The notes: generated from the sequence alone by a model not told the origin. DNA of 64,000 nucleotides from Ligula intestinalis (GCA_036362985.1 JAYGXS010000004.1:10887350-10951349), one strand, 5' to 3'; shown: positions 13,405-24,701, numbered from the stretch's first letter. Numbers and translations are program-made.

Positions 13405-15039
13405 TTAGTAAGCTACTGGATCCACCTATACGTTCATCTGCGAAACTACAGCTATCAACTGTATGGTAGTGACTGCGAGCTACCTACGAGAACTAAACTG
13501 GAATCGGTATTACAACGACTAAAATTTGGGAAAGCAGCGGGTGAGGAGGGTATCTCAGCAGAAACCTACAAAACAAATTGTTCTGCTTTGACGGAACCAC
13601 TACACCGACTGTACTCGACTATGTGGACTACCGAAGACATCCTGACTGACTGGTCACTGTCCATTATTTTACCGATACCGAAACACGGTGACATGACACC
13701 ATGCTCAAATAACCGCGGCATCAGCCTCATAGGTATAGCCGCCAAAGTTTTTGCGACCATCCTTCTCCGTAGATTTTCAACTGAGTGCAATCCTCGCACT
13801 CGTCCTAACCAAGGAGGATGTTTTACCAGGTAGAGGATGTATTAACTAGATCTTCATTCTACACCGCATACTAGAGCACAGACATCAAAACCAACAGATT
13901 ACCACAGCCTGTTTCATTGATTTTAAGACCGCCTTTGATTCTATCGACAGAGAAGCTTTATAGAAAATCTTTCTTGCTGACGGTCTCCCGCCAAAGTTGC
14001 TCAATCTGATCAAAGCTTACTGTAGCACAACATCAGCCCAAGTGAGAACCCTTGGTGAAGAGTCGAATTCTTTCCCTCTGACTTGTGGAGTTCGACAAGG
14101 GTGCCCTCTTTCTCCAGTTCTCCTCAACTTCTTGATCGACTGGGTAATGCATCAGTCAATTCTACCTGACAGTGGATGTGAACTCAGCCCGGAATTCAGA
14201 GTACCTGACCTGGAATATGCCGATGACATTGTCGTACTCGGTAGAACTCCTCAGTCACTATGGCCAACGCAAGACCGAACCACTGGCTTCGCAGCAATTG
14301 TTGGTCTGTCAATTAATGTGCGCAAGACGAAGCTCCTGACTCCGTATCTATGCATAGCACAATCACTTTTTATCAGCGGTCAATCCATTAAAGAAGTTAG
14401 CTTCTTCTGCTATTTGGGCTCGAATATGCTAGCCAATAGACAGACCAAAGACGAAATCAAGAACCGAATCGCGCAGGCTAGAAATGCATTTAAGCTGCTA
14501 GCCAGGCCACTCTGGTCTCGCTCAATCATCACCTTACGTACTAAGCTGCTGATATACAAAGCATCAATCAGGCCGGTTTTAGTATATGCCTGCGAAACAT
14601 GGCCAGTGAGAAAGGCAGATATCACATCACTCGAAGTCTTCGATCTTATGTAACGTATAGTGCCTATTCTGTGTTTGCTAATCAAGAACTAGGACTCTCC
14701 GGAAAGTGTGCCTGCCGCTTATTAGGCCAAATTTGGTCTGTGTCCGAGGTGGGCTTAAAAACCGGCGACTACTGTACTACTTTGCTTCAAACACTTCCAG
14801 CAGCAGGCCAGCCGATTTGCAAATACTCTACCCCCTCTATTCTTCGTCGCGGGCGACAGTTTTTCTCCTTAAAAACCTGCAAATGACATTCAAACTAGAT
14901 ATTTGAACGATGCCTAAGGAGTTTTTTACGCAGTACCATTGCTGGCGACGCCACATGCTCTGCATCATAGTTGCTCTGTACCAAAAGGTAGTTCAAAGCT
15001 ATTTGCCTACATTTCCCTAATAAACCTGACCTGACCTAC
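13405..15039 (+). mobile_element. 5'-truncated non-LTR retrotransposon (RTE-like) with 3' tail
   Basis: The element starts inside the reverse transcriptase and runs through to a LINE-type 3' end at 14991-15039. That end reads ttcaaagctatttgcctaca, then an AATAAA-like taataaa, then short tandem ctgac units. The 3' part (about 14654-15039) is repeated elsewhere: 56712-56830 matches its first portion and 62545-62829 its second. No endonuclease is present upstream, so the copy is 5'-truncated as is typical of LINE insertions. The clade assignment to RTE rests on the YADD motif context and is uncertain. Confidence 0.7.
13465..14653 (+). pseudogene. Reverse transcriptase remnant of the 13.4-kb LINE
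   Basis: RT motifs occur in order. There is an entry motif with KAAGEEGISAE near 13530, then IILPIPK and NNRGISLIGIAAKVF at about 13660-13755. Motif A is FIDFKTAFDSID at about 13909-13950, motif B is VRQGCPLSPVLLNFLID near 14087-14140, and motif C is LEYADDIVVLG near 14210-14245. The thumb and C-terminal part follows to 14653 (YACETWPV). The reading frame is broken: a stop and frame change lie between 13830 and 13990, including a TAG just after motif A, and a stop closes the frame at 14651. The catalytic aspartates of motifs A and C remain, but the protein cannot be made intact. Confidence 0.85.
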
Positions 15040-15045
15040 TAACAC

Positions 15046-15191
15046 GGGGTGCGGCTGAGTGGTGGTATTGCTGGTACTATTTCTGGCTGTATTATTAGCC
15101 AAAAGGTGACGCTAATTCAAAGTAGCCATGGGCTCATATCCCCACACTCTTAACAAGAAGTGTATTAGTACTGGAGCCGCCATTTGTCAGA
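15046..15191. repeat. Diverged direct repeat, right copy
   Basis: This is the partner of 12741-12896. It begins right after the short tandem tail of the LINE at 15039, so the LINE may have inserted into, or carries, this repeat. Differences between the two copies are numerous. Confidence 0.6.
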
Positions 15192-15539
15192 GTTCAGACC
15201 AACATCTTACTAAATAGATGCTCTACAAGTACTGTACTCGAGGCCAACAGTGTTGCTGAGACTGCACTAGCCTAAAAGCTTTGACAAGGTTTTGAGGACA
15301 GGTGTATACTCTTAAAGTTAAGGAAGTCTAAACTCAGAGAAACATTTATGTCTAAACTGTATAATGAAGTTACAGCCAGCAAGATTTCATAGTAGGGTAG
15401 ATTAGCATTATGTGTAGGTAAGAAAACAAATAAACTGCTGCTGTCACATTTGCCTAAGTTTAGTTGGGGTACTGCTGCTAGAGGTAACATGCCACTGCTA
15501 AGAGTGCTAATTATAGTAATCCTACTTACATGGATTTCG
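15192..15539. other. Non-coding stretch between two LINE remnants
   Basis: No gene. A tract with ACT/GCT triplets at 15460-15520 resembles 13070-13130. Confidence 0.4.
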
Positions 15540-16914
15540 GCGAAGCCACACCTGCCTGACAAATACGCTTTATTCAATGGAGTAATGGTCCAGACGAGAA
15601 TACTAACGTCAACGTCTTTTGCGTTGACCTCAAAAATGCCTTTGATAGTGTCCCACACCAACGGCTACTCTACGAGGTTGGCGAATCCGGGATAAAGGGG
15701 AATTTACTAAATTGGATGGAAAATTTCCAAAAAAGACAATCGCATTCAGTGTGCGTTGGTGACGCGAAATCTACTTAAGTGTCAATTGCCATTGGCGTGC
15801 CTCAGGGCTCCGTTCTTAGGCCATTATTGTTCATAACCTACGACACACACTGCAGGTATGGACTGGACAGCAATTGCCTCCTGTTTACAGACGATAATAA
15901 TCTATGGCAGCCTATTTGAAACACTTATGAGGAACAAACGCTGAAAAAAGTACTGGATCGTCTAGGTAAATTGTACAAAAATGGTAAGTGTATTTTAACT
16001 TTGAGAAGTGCATCACGCTGCGGTTTACAACGAAGAAGGCGAGCGTGAAGGGCAATTCCCTCAACTACTTATTTGATGGCAGGTGCCTGCCGAACGTTAC
16101 CGAACAAAAGGACCTGAAAATCACAATTGTACCATCGCTGAAACCTTCTTCGCAATGTGTTAAGGCCACCGATAGGGCGACGAGCGTTCTCTTTGCCATT
16201 AAACAAACATTTGTCGAAGTTGATAAAGAACTATTTGGGAAATTATGCAGCACGTTTATTCGTTTCCATCTGGAATATAGAGTCCGAGTGTAGCGTCTTT
16301 GGTTGCAAAAAGACTACAAGGTACTGAAAAGGGTCCAAATGAGGGCAACAATAGTAGTTAAGGGCCTAAAGTCCTTATCTTACGAATGCAGACTGGAGAC
16401 ACTTAACCGTTTTCCTCTTGAGTACAGGCAGATCCGAGGATATGTCATGCAGACAAACCGGATAGTGAGGAATTGGGACTGTGCCCTATAGTTTGATAAC
16501 TTCTTCACATTCGAAACATCAATTAACCTTCGTGAAAATTCCTTCAAACTCCGATGAACATTATCCCGTCTGGATGTCCATAGTCCTTCGTTTTTAGAGC
16601 GAATAACCGGTGCCTAAAGCAGACTGCCCAAGGGGGTCATAATGGCGAAAACGACAGACACATTTAAACGCAATCTCGATGTACATTTACTCAACAGATA
16701 CCATTCATATGCACAGGAAAGCACTGTTAGAACATACCGACGTACGATTCTCAGGACGACTATGCGTAAATGTTACTGTTAAAAAGTGCACATGCGTATA
16801 TGATACTCATTATTTTATAGTAACATATTTTTATGTATTTTATGTTGGCTAGATTTGCATACAATTTTCAAGAGTCTTCAAACGCATTGCTTACTACCCT
16901 ACGTATACTGAACT
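15540..16914 (+). mobile_element. 5'-truncated LINE (CR1/jockey-like), copy A
   Basis: The sequence is collinear with the RT half of the 23.7-27.7 kb LINE, from cctgcctgac at about 15558 (equivalent to 26247) through the 3' UTR. RT motif A reads CVDLKNAFDSVPHQRLLYEV at about 15620-15680, motif B reads IGVPQGSVLRPLLFIT near 15790-15835, and motif C has become LLFTDDNNLW. The later parts, FNFEKCITLRF (from 15994) and the C-terminal RVQMRATIVVKG (from 16330), match as well. Stops and frame changes occur near 15778, 15918, 15980 and 16293. The 3' end at 16875-16914 (cttcaaacgcattgcttact then tatactgaact) resembles the other LINE ends here. Confidence 0.8.
15600..16491 (+). pseudogene. Reverse transcriptase remnant, copy A
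   Basis: This is the broken RT reading frame of LINE copy A. Pieces that remain open are 15988-16293 and 16303-16491. In motif C the usual FADD is FTDD, so one conserved residue is altered in addition to the stops. Comparison with the better-preserved 26.3-27.4 kb copy confirms family membership across the whole segment. Confidence 0.75.
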
Positions 16915-18469
16915 AACTATTTTTAACTAAGGCCGGAAGCTAATCAGATATTTTACACAATGAATTGTGAACTGCCTACTCAGTCCTCATCCGCATCAAT
17001 GAATATGAAGTTCATATTCTGAGAATTTGATCTAGCTCACTGCAACGGGTCCTATATTTATGCTCTCAACCATTAACTGTACCTACTTCCAACAAAGTGA
17101 ATCACTGATAATAGCGGAAACTGTAACTCAACAACTCTGAGGCCCTCGATTTTACGCTATGCGCTGTAACTTTGTGAATAGCGTGCTTGAGCATATAGCA
17201 GTACGACACGAAGTCCTCCGACTTTTAAAAATTATATTATATACCTCCAATAAACACAATATTGTCAATCGGTCTTACAATTCTGCCTGAGATCGCCCAA
17301 ACTTTGCACTTCGACTTCTGACCAACCGGTAGTTCGTCTATGCCAAGGTGCACTACAAACTCTGAGGTACATTCAATGCTGCCCTTATTAAGTGAGATTT
17401 CCTATTAAATCATCTGACATGGAAAACTGCCCCTCCACATCGGGCCTAGTATTCATTTTCCTTACAACCTCAAACGTACTGGCTGAGTTCAAATTTTGTC
17501 ACTCAAAACGTGACACTCGAAGACCAATCGTTTTCAGGACGCTGATTAAAAGTTCCCGGAATCAGTCCACTACATTAATATCTCAGCTTATCGGCTTGTG
17601 GGCATTGGCGTGACATTTTGTGTGAGAAATGTATCGGCAAAATGCTGGCACTTGCTATTAGGCATACCATTTGCCATATTGTTATACTGCTTCTGATGAT
17701 AGCTTATTTGTAGTAGACCGTTTACTCTTTCATCTGCCCGTTTGAACAACTAACAATTTTTTGAATGTATGGTAGTATTTGTTGCTGAAGTAATTTTTGG
17801 TGACTGAGAGGCCAATTCATGTATATGAGAAGAAAAGAGAGGAACAAATATTTTTGATATATTTATTATTTTCATCCCACATTGAATTGTTTTTACGTTT
17901 AAAATCAAAAGTTGCCCCGTTAGTGAGCGTCTTTAGCTCAATTTCAATGGAAATTGAAAGTTAAAGAACTCACTTGGAAAGGGTCACCTTTCATACAAAA
18001 ATGCATTTAAGCACAGGATGTAAGAAACATATTGGTTTTTATTGGAAAATAAACTAGGTTACTACTAATTCTAATCCTGTTCGGGCAGATATTAAATTTG
18101 GTCGCGCATATCTTTTGCAATAGAAGTTTAGACATTGTGAGCTTCTGCATTTGGGGAGTGCCATTGAGGCAACTTCAATGAGGTTTTTTTGTAGGTCCTA
18201 CGAAGCATTCTTTCTGCAAATGGTTTTTAGGAGGCCTTTGGTAACTGGTTCACCCTGTGCGATCCCAGTGGTGTGACCCATAATTTGGGAAAAAACAGCG
18301 GGACTAACGGCTGGGTCTCAAAATGGAGAACAGTGTACCCCAGACCGCCGCAAAGAAATACCAGTTTGTTTTTTTATAGTTGTTTCTACGTGGCAACCAA
18401 CCTTGGGAACATAACCACGATATCGTAAATTTAAAAAAAACCCTTCAGTATTATCATTCAGCTGTGGAA
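16915..18469. other. A+T-rich non-coding stretch
   Basis: Nothing recognisable. The short open frame at 17392-17613 has no motif. Confidence 0.5.
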
Positions 18470-18713
18470 GACATAAGACAGGAAAATGAATGGTTAATGA
18501 CCCATCTGTAAGACAGGGTCATATGCTGGCACCAATCATTCTATCCAAACGGACACTAAGGCCGCCATCGAAAGTCGTTGCTGAAAGAGGGATGTTGATG
18601 CGGACTAAATATCTGCTTTAACCCGTGGAAGCCCTTGTTTCACCTTTGCTGACAGGGAGTTCAAAGGCATTTGCCTATATTTCCTTCAATAAACGTGACT
18701 TGACTTGACTTGA
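18470..18713 (+). mobile_element. LINE fragment: RT motif B plus 3' terminus
   Basis: At 18505-18549 the plus strand reads SVRQGHMLAPIIL, an eroded copy of the RT motif normally written RQGC(x)LAP(x)LF. Only about 110 bases later comes a LINE-type end at 18659-18713: ttcaaaggcatttgcctata, a caataaa, then three gactt units. The thumb region is missing, so the fragment is internally deleted or rearranged. Confidence 0.55.
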
Positions 18714-18883
18714 GAACCAAACAGCCGTTTAGGTTAATCAACTAGTTTTACTTAGCCAATTATTTCCCGTAGAAATATTTTGTTTTTATTAGGCAAAACC
18801 CTGTCAGTTCCACTGCTCGCAATTGCCCAGAAACCTTAGCTTCATGATCTGTTGTAAATATCGCCTGGATATGGATTGACAGG

Positions 18884-20479
18884 TTACAATTGTAAGCTTA
18901 TGACAGCTGTTAAGANNNNNNNNNNTAATCGCTCCAGACGTGGAAACAGGCCACAAATATAACGCAGGGATGCCCAGAGTTTACTGCCCTCGGGGAGAGT
19001 CACAGCGTAAATCGTGCCCACAATGTGCAGGCAGCGTACACTGGGGTAAGCATCTCTAGACTGGGCACATATTTGTTGTAGAACTGGGTCCACTGAGCAG
19101 GCCGCTAATATTTGATGATTCATTGCAACAAACTCTAAATTATGCCCAGCCAGCCAGAGGAGAGAGGTTAATTTTTCTCTGCAGACAAGAGCCATTTTCT
19201 GACAGTGACTAATAAAATCCCTGGCTTGGCCCATTGTGTCTGCGAATCGGGAGCACAGACCCAAACAACACACCCGATTGGGCAACTGGGCCAACTCTAC
19301 CTCGAAGGGGGTCACGGCAACTCCGGCAGGAGGACATTTTGTCACGGCGTCCGCATTCATGAAGACGGACAAGTTGCTCAACTTGTCTCCATAGAAGGCA
19401 AACTTGTCCGTTTCTACGGCAACCACTGGAAAAATAACAGGCTTATCCGGCGTATGACCTCTGTTGGCTCGTGTTGATACGCCCTCATCACACAGATAGA
19501 TGGTGTATTCAGACAGGGCTGCCAACCTGGTGCCTATTCGCCGATGGCTTCGACTCCAACAGAAGACATCTAACATGACTTCCCTCAGACAGGGCATCAT
19601 TTGATGTCTTTCTGCGCGTGACATGCTTAACAGCTGGGTCTGAAAAGCAGCCTCGTCTGTCAGTCGAAGGAGCATCAGTCGGGGAAATACTGGCAGTTGG
19701 GTTGCGCCACCTATGATGTCTGACCAGGTCTCATGCGTGGAGAAGGCCTCACAGATGGCCAAAACGAGGACATTACTGAGCAGATGTAGGAGTGTCTTCA
19801 TGCCAAGGCTACATTTCAGCACCTCACCTGTGATATGTAGGTGAGTTTCTTTAAGACTGGGCGGAGGACAGAGAACGGCCAAGTTCGGCGGCTTCGGCGT
19901 TTGCTCGCGCACCTGCCGAAAGTCTTCGATTGGGCGAACTGATAAAAAACGCAGAGCGGGGAAGGGACAAGTGTCGGGGACAGAGAAGAGATCAAGCAGG
20001 TTGGAGAGGGGCTGGCATTGGGAGCTCAGGTCCAGGCTGACGAGATTGTTGAAGGTACGGTGGTGCAGTTGTTGCGACAGGAGAGTGAGGGCTCCACCGG
20101 CAAGTGTGGGACCGATGCCCTGTAGGTCAATGTGCACCTGGGATTGGTGTTGCATCAACTTTACTACCTCAGAAAAGTAGGAGGCAGCCTTTTCAGACAA
20201 CGAAATGTGACACGGAAAGGCCAGTCCCCAGCGTGGAAAGACGTGTACGCAGGCCATGCAGTCATCGAGGCAGCAGTGGCTGAGGATCGATTCGATTATC
20301 GGTAGAGGTAGACTATCCCATGGCTGAAGGGAATGAAAGAAAAGAAATTGCTCGTTGACCGAAAGAAAACGGTTACCATCAACACCAAACAAATACCTTG
20401 AAAGGCCTGCAGCGCATTCATTGCGGAACGCGGAAGTCTTACCTATGTTCAGTTGCCGCAAAGCCTTATGATCTTCAAC
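18884..20479 (-). CDS. Internal exon of an F-box / leucine-rich-repeat-like protein (partial, contains assembly gap)
   Basis: The minus strand is open for more than 500 codons with no stop, by far the longest intact frame in the window. It begins with a strong acceptor (CTCTTTCTTGTCAG) ending at 20480, so the exon starts at 20479 in mid-codon and there is no ATG near it. It is therefore internal, and upstream exons are not seen. Near the N-terminus (20323-20213) the segment PWDSLPLPIIESILSHCC followed by LDDCMACVHVFPRW has the shape of an F-box, the Skp1-binding motif of SCF ubiquitin ligases. The remainder has leucine-rich segments (HIDLQGIG, NLVSLDLSS, ALRFLSVRP, CLREVMLDVF) that look like irregular LRRs for substrate binding. 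Ten Ns at 18916-18925 interrupt the 3' end, so the last codons are uncertain. The F-box call is by pattern only. Confidence 0.6.
   Translation of the reverse strand, partial: VEDHKALRQLNIGKTSAFRNECAAGLSRYLFGVDGNRFLSVNEQFLFFHSLQPWDSLPLPIIESILSHCCLDDCMACVHVFPRWGLAFPCHISLSEKAASYFSEVVKLMQHQSQVHIDLQGIGPTLAGGALTLLSQQLHHRTFNNLVSLDLSSQCQPLSNLLDLFSVPDTCPFPALRFLSVRPIEDFRQVREQTPKPPNLAVLCPPPSLKETHLHITGEVLKCSLGMKTLLHLLSNVLVLAICEAFSTHETWSDIIGGATQLPVFPRLMLLRLTDEAAFQTQLLSMSRAERHQMMPCLREVMLDVFCWSRSHRRIGTRLAALSEYTIYLCDEGVSTRANRGHTPDKPVIFPVVAVETDKFAFYGDKLSNLSVFMNADAVTKCPPAGVAVTPFEVELAQLPNRVCCLGLCSRFADTMGQARDFISHCQKMALVCREKLTSLLWLAGHNLEFVAMNHQILAACSVDPVLQQICAQSRDAYPSVRCLHIVGTIYAVTLPEGSKLWASLRYICGLFPRLERLXXXXLTAVISLQL
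18916..18925. other. Assembly gap (10 N)
   Basis: A run of ten Ns, a conventional placeholder of unknown true length, lies inside the F-box-like exon near its 3' end. Confidence 0.95.
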
Positions 20480-20894
20480 TGACAAGAAAGAGTAAGTCCA
20501 TTAAGGAACTGCAGTCCAAGAAATAAAAACTCTGAGCCTTTGCGCTTCGATATCACCATTTGACACGGGAAAACTTCACTTGAATTTTATCCTTCCGCAT
20601 GTGAATCACCATTTCGTGTTGAATTTATGTTATGTAGGTCAGCAACGTAGTAAATATTTTGAGCTGTTCCCTACAGCGGACACTGCGGGCGATGCATTGG
20701 ACTAACAAATGGGCCAGATTAGTGTATGGCCTGGGTTATACTGACGGTGCAGAATCCTTACATATCATAAAAATTCGAACTTGTCTGCAGGCTGTTTAGC
20801 TGTTTCAGCAACACCGCCCGGACCTAACGTCGGTCACCTTGGAATTTTTGTCGTGTGAGAGAGTGCAGTTTATGCTGCTTATATCTACCGGCAT
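20480..20894. other. Upstream intron of the F-box-like gene, nothing else seen
   Basis: The stretch is A+T-rich. The only signal is the polypyrimidine tract and AG that define the downstream exon border at 20480 on the minus strand. Confidence 0.4.
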
Positions 20895-21130
20895 TGGCAT
20901 TTCGACCGTCGATTTCGATTATGTCCACCATGAGCTTCACAACGGGGTGGTGCAGGGTCGGTGACTTGTGCGTGAATTAGTTTTAAGTGATGGCAGACTT
21001 GTACCGCATCCAAAGCACTCTCAGTTCGCTCACCTATCTGGGTCCGGTGTTAAGACAGAGTTAAGAAGACCGCAGGCAGGATCGGGCGCAGGTAGCTGGC
21101 GCGGCCTAATTTGCTCCTTTGCGTGCATTC
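20895..21130. repeat. Diverged third copy of the element-D terminal repeat
   Basis: Blocks match the terminal sequences at 34441 and 51014 in the same order: accgtcgatttcgattatg near 20907, then cagttcgctcacctatctgg near 21020, then ggtgttaagacagagttaag and gcaggtagctggcgcggc to about 21110. Long indels separate the blocks. Only the outer part of element D is present, without its coding region. Confidence 0.5.
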
Positions 21131-22149
21131 ACGCCTCCCCCAACTTTGGCATGTGTTATCGGCATGCAACCCGAATAACGCCTACCATACACTCATATGG
21201 CCCCTGTGTTGGTCCAGCACATCTATCGAACGATCTGCTTGGGAGCACTTACCACCATTACAAAACAATTTACAGGCTAGTCACTGTTCACGCGCCCACT
21301 CTGTTGTGGATCACATTGTATTTATAATTGCTTGCACTGTCAAATTATCCATTACGTCATGCCTAAGAAAGCAAGAGGGCAGGCTGGAATGTCGGAGGCG
21401 GTTCCGAGTTTGTAGGAGCAACTTCAACGCCTGTGGGTACAAGTAGCGTGTTTTATTACACGAGATAGGGTAGACAATCTCCTTCTTAGTACTCCTTCAT
21501 TTCAGTAATGCGTTCTAACTGTGTACGTTTTGTTCGCTTGCTGAATTTCAGCTTTCCCCTATTGTACTGCATTTTGCATGAATAAGCTGAATGTAGACTT
21601 AAAGTGGGCATTTCAATAACAAAAATGCAAATTGAAGAAAAAAGACGTTCTGAAATTCAAGACTCCACTTAGTAGATGAAAGTAAAAAAATTACTTAACA
21701 AGGACGCAAATCTGTGATTTAATCTATAAAGTGTGACTAGAAATCGAAAAACAGTCTTTAACTGGGCTATTTGGATGTAAGAATGGAATGTGCTAAGTTT
21801 TGTTCTGGACCAGAGTCCAGAATTTGCTCACAGTCACAAAGAGCCAGCTGCGCGTCTGACGTAGATCGTGGGAACGTCCCTCCCCCGTTCCACACGCGTG
21901 GCAACCCAACGTCCTCGGCGTGCTGAGTCCGGCTTGCAGGAGACGAGGTAACCACGAGATGACGAATGAAAACTTAAAATAGACTGTAACTTCAGTAAGT
22001 TGAGCACTCCTGAAAGCATTAACCATGTTAAATGCCCATCACTCTATCTCTTTATCGCTTTTCAGAGTTTCTGCTTCCAGACTTAGCAGGAAATTCAATC
22101 AGCTGAGTAAGTAGCATGCTTTACTGTGTAGATTCAATTTGCAAACAAA
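21131..22149. other. Mostly non-coding; G+C-rich block at 21780-21990
   Basis: 21780-21990 is unusually G+C-rich and is open in three minus-strand frames at once, which argues for base composition or a repeat rather than a gene. The rest shows nothing. Confidence 0.4.
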
Positions 22150-22378
22150 TAAATTCATTGAGGCAGTCGGGGCCGTGGTTCGATGCCACTTCGTAATGAA
22201 CGCATTCCGGTTCTGCGATTTCTCAATTTTGTTGGCAACCTGTCTGTGATATGTCGCTTTGATTCGTTTGGCCAAATTGTGGAGAACTTGATGGCCTTGG
22301 TGGGATTTGTACCTACGTCAGCAAAGAAAAGCTTTAGTACATCCAACGCTCTAGCCAACTGAGCTATGTGGCTCTCCA
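22150..22378 (-). repeat. tRNA-derived SINE, copy 1
   Basis: On the minus strand the head begins GAGAGCCACATAGCTCAGTT. It has an A-box-like TAGCTCAGTTGG (22355-22366) and a B-box-like GGTACAAATCC (22303-22313), as expected for an internal RNA polymerase III promoter. The stem ends do not pair as a mature tRNA would, so this is a tRNA-derived head rather than a tRNA gene. The body after the B box (CCCACCAAGGCC, then ACAATTTGGCCAAACGAA) is shared with 43204-43260, which defines a family. Confidence 0.65.
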
Positions 22379-23207
22379 CTGAGAGCCGTGAGTTTACTCA
22401 AACCTGGCTCGATATACTCGCCCAACTTATTATAGCGTATGGAATGGATGAAAATGTCGAGTTCTTCCTCTCCAATTTTCCTGGAAATTAATTTTATATG
22501 ATTAAACTTATATTTTAGTATTTTACATCCTGGTAAATCAGCAAAAAGAAAGCAAAAAATGTGAGCGTAATATATTCTCGGGAAAATAGACTTAACATTG
22601 TTTTGGTTCTTTTTAACTCTGCCAAATGAGAGCTACATCTTACCTTTATTTCATCTTTCTCCTCTTTATCCATCGAAAGCTCTACAATGGAAAACATCGT
22701 CTTTGTTTATTAAAATGAACAGGACAAATATACTAGTGTGCAGCAAATTTGCGCGCGCAAGTCGTACTGAGCGTTAATATTTTTCCTAATCTCAATTTTT
22801 ACCCAAAAAACCACACTCGAGGAATTTGGGTTTAGTGATGTGCATCCTTGGAATTAATGCCATTTGGATCAGATTCCTCGAAACCGCTGTTAGGCAGTTA
22901 CTCAGGCCTGATTTATTCTTCTTCTTTGTAGGCGTAATTGAAGCGTGCTTATAGGTCAGAGGTCCTATTACCATTAGATCCCCCCTTACGGTATTGTAAC
23001 GAAGTAGAAGTTAAATAAGGATGAAAATGTTTCGAAATTAAGAGGTCCGGGACTAGGTTAAAGACAATTATTGTGTCGGCTTGAATTATGATCTCTTAAC
23101 TGTCTTTTGATTGATGGGATATAAGATTCTTCCTCATGTTGTGCTCAGTCCGTAACACCGCGGCTAATAACAACAGGACGGCGAATGGATGTGTATCTTT
23201 ACTCAAG
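22379..23207. other. A+T-rich non-coding stretch
   Basis: No gene, motif or repeat that I can name. Confidence 0.45.
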
Positions 23208-23250
23208 GGAGAAGAAGAAGAAGAAGAAGAAGAAGAAGAAGAAGAAGAAA
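23208..23250. repeat. (GAA)n microsatellite
   Basis: About 13 uninterrupted GAA/AGA units. The apparent poly-lysine and poly-arginine frames across it come from the repeat and are not genes. Confidence 0.9.
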
Positions 23251-23494
23251 GGAACCTTTCTATATGGCAGTAGAGATAGGATGGATTTTATTATCAGTGC
23301 CAAAGGATACGATGGACAGCATATTCAACAAAGAATACATGCTAAAAAATTACATTTGTGCCATTTTCTTGCTTGAATATCAAAACAGGCAATGAGAACC
23401 CAACCGCGTAGTGAAAAATTAGACAGAACAGAATTGGCTGATTAGCCTAAGCAGAAGCCGCTTAACTTTATAATTCAAATCTTGGCCGTGAGGT

Positions 23495-23690
23495 AAAAAC
23501 CCTAACACTAATCCTAACTCTCATATAAAGCCCGTTACCCTAAAACTCACCTCAAGCACCTTACCCCCAACTCTTTATCCTCAACTCTTAAACCTAAACT
23601 TAAACCCGACTTTAAATATACTCCCAAACCCTGCCTATAAACACTCAACTGTAGCCCTTAATTCCCACCTTACTCTTAAACCGGCACAGA
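23495..23690. repeat. Long degenerate telomere-like CCCTAA tract
   Basis: About 195 bases are made of drifting variants of CCCTAA (accctaacac, taatcctaac, gttaccctaaaac, cttaaacc), strongly C-rich and G-poor on the plus strand. It lies immediately upstream of the LINE that starts near 23.7 kb. The same type of tract occurs at 6.4 kb and, in the opposite orientation, at 32.0 kb. Confidence 0.6.
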
Positions 23691-23810
23691 AGAGGGATTT
23701 GGTGGAGTGCAGGTTCCCTGGCCACAAACCGTCATTCACAGTCATACTGTGTGCAGCCAAACCTATCTACCCACATAATATAAATAAGTGTTTTATAAAG
23801 TAACGACCAG

Positions 23811-24701
23811 GTGGGGCGACACATGGATGTCACGAAAACTAGTAAACAAAGTAACATCTCCTTGGAGAGTGAGGCAATGTCTAAGATACCAGTAAGAACT
23901 AGTATGGTTGCGTCTCCCAAAAAGCCCAAGGAGCCACCGACTTCCACACGTAAAGGTGGCCTTGGCACAAAAAAGGATCTGTCGGGTCCTCCCAATTATC
24001 GAATGCCGGAGCTTAGGGATCTCACAGCCCAAGTCGAGGATACCCACACGTCAGTAGGGTCCACTAATAAACCTCATAGCCTGTTATTTAATCGCAGCCA
24101 GTGCATCGTCATACAAGGCATGTCTGAATTTTCTTCGGAGACCCCAAAGAATAGAATTGACCATGATTTGGATTTATTCCGTGGATATATTAAACTTCTC
24201 TTACATGAAAATGAAGAAATATTGGTCCCCGCCCTAAAAGCATTTAGGATGGGCCTGAAGAAGGGTCCATATACAGACTCGGGTCAACCCAGACCAATAA
24301 AAATTTATACTCAAGCACGAAGAACAAGCGAAGCTACTGTTGAACAGGAAATCGCAACTACGGAACAAGTACCAAACGGTTTTTTATTTCAGCGGGAGTA
24401 CTCGCCAGCCAAGAGAGAGAAGTGGAGGGCACTGACAACCGAATTTCACAGGAGATCTAATGCGGGCGAGAGGAACTTGCGAAAAATGAACGGGGAAATC
24501 ATCACCGCCCAGAAGTCATTCCTCTGGAGACAGCCAATGATGCTGAGTTTTACAGACAAAAAGCAGACCAAAACTCAATCAATAAGTAGCTCATTCGCAG
24601 AGACCTTCCAGCTTCCTCGACCCACAAATCGCTCAGAACTCTATGCCGGCGGAGCTGCGCTTTCTTTATACGAACGCACAGAGTTTGGTTCAGAAGATTG
24701 A
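23811..24701 (+). pseudogene. LINE ORF1 protein, copy B
   Basis: An open frame of 296 codons sits ahead of the endonuclease. The N-terminal third is basic and low in order (KTSKQSN, SPKKPKEPPTSTRKGG), suitable for nucleic-acid binding. The middle (CIVIQGMSE at about residues 100-110, KAFRMGLKKG, RPIKI) fits the RRM-like core seen in LINE ORF1 proteins and matches the ORF1 piece at 57.5 kb. These proteins coat the element RNA as chaperones. The C-terminal third looks less conserved and may be out of the original frame. The frame overlaps the start of ORF2 by 59 bases. Confidence 0.6.

Noticed and set aside
22290..22378. A tRNA gene on the minus strand
   Set aside because: A and B boxes are present, but the acceptor ends do not pair and the body continues as a repeat shared with 43.2 kb, so it is a SINE head.
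23185..23395. Poly-lysine and poly-arginine open frames
   Set aside because: They are produced by the (GAA)n microsatellite; both frames are open only because of the repeat.
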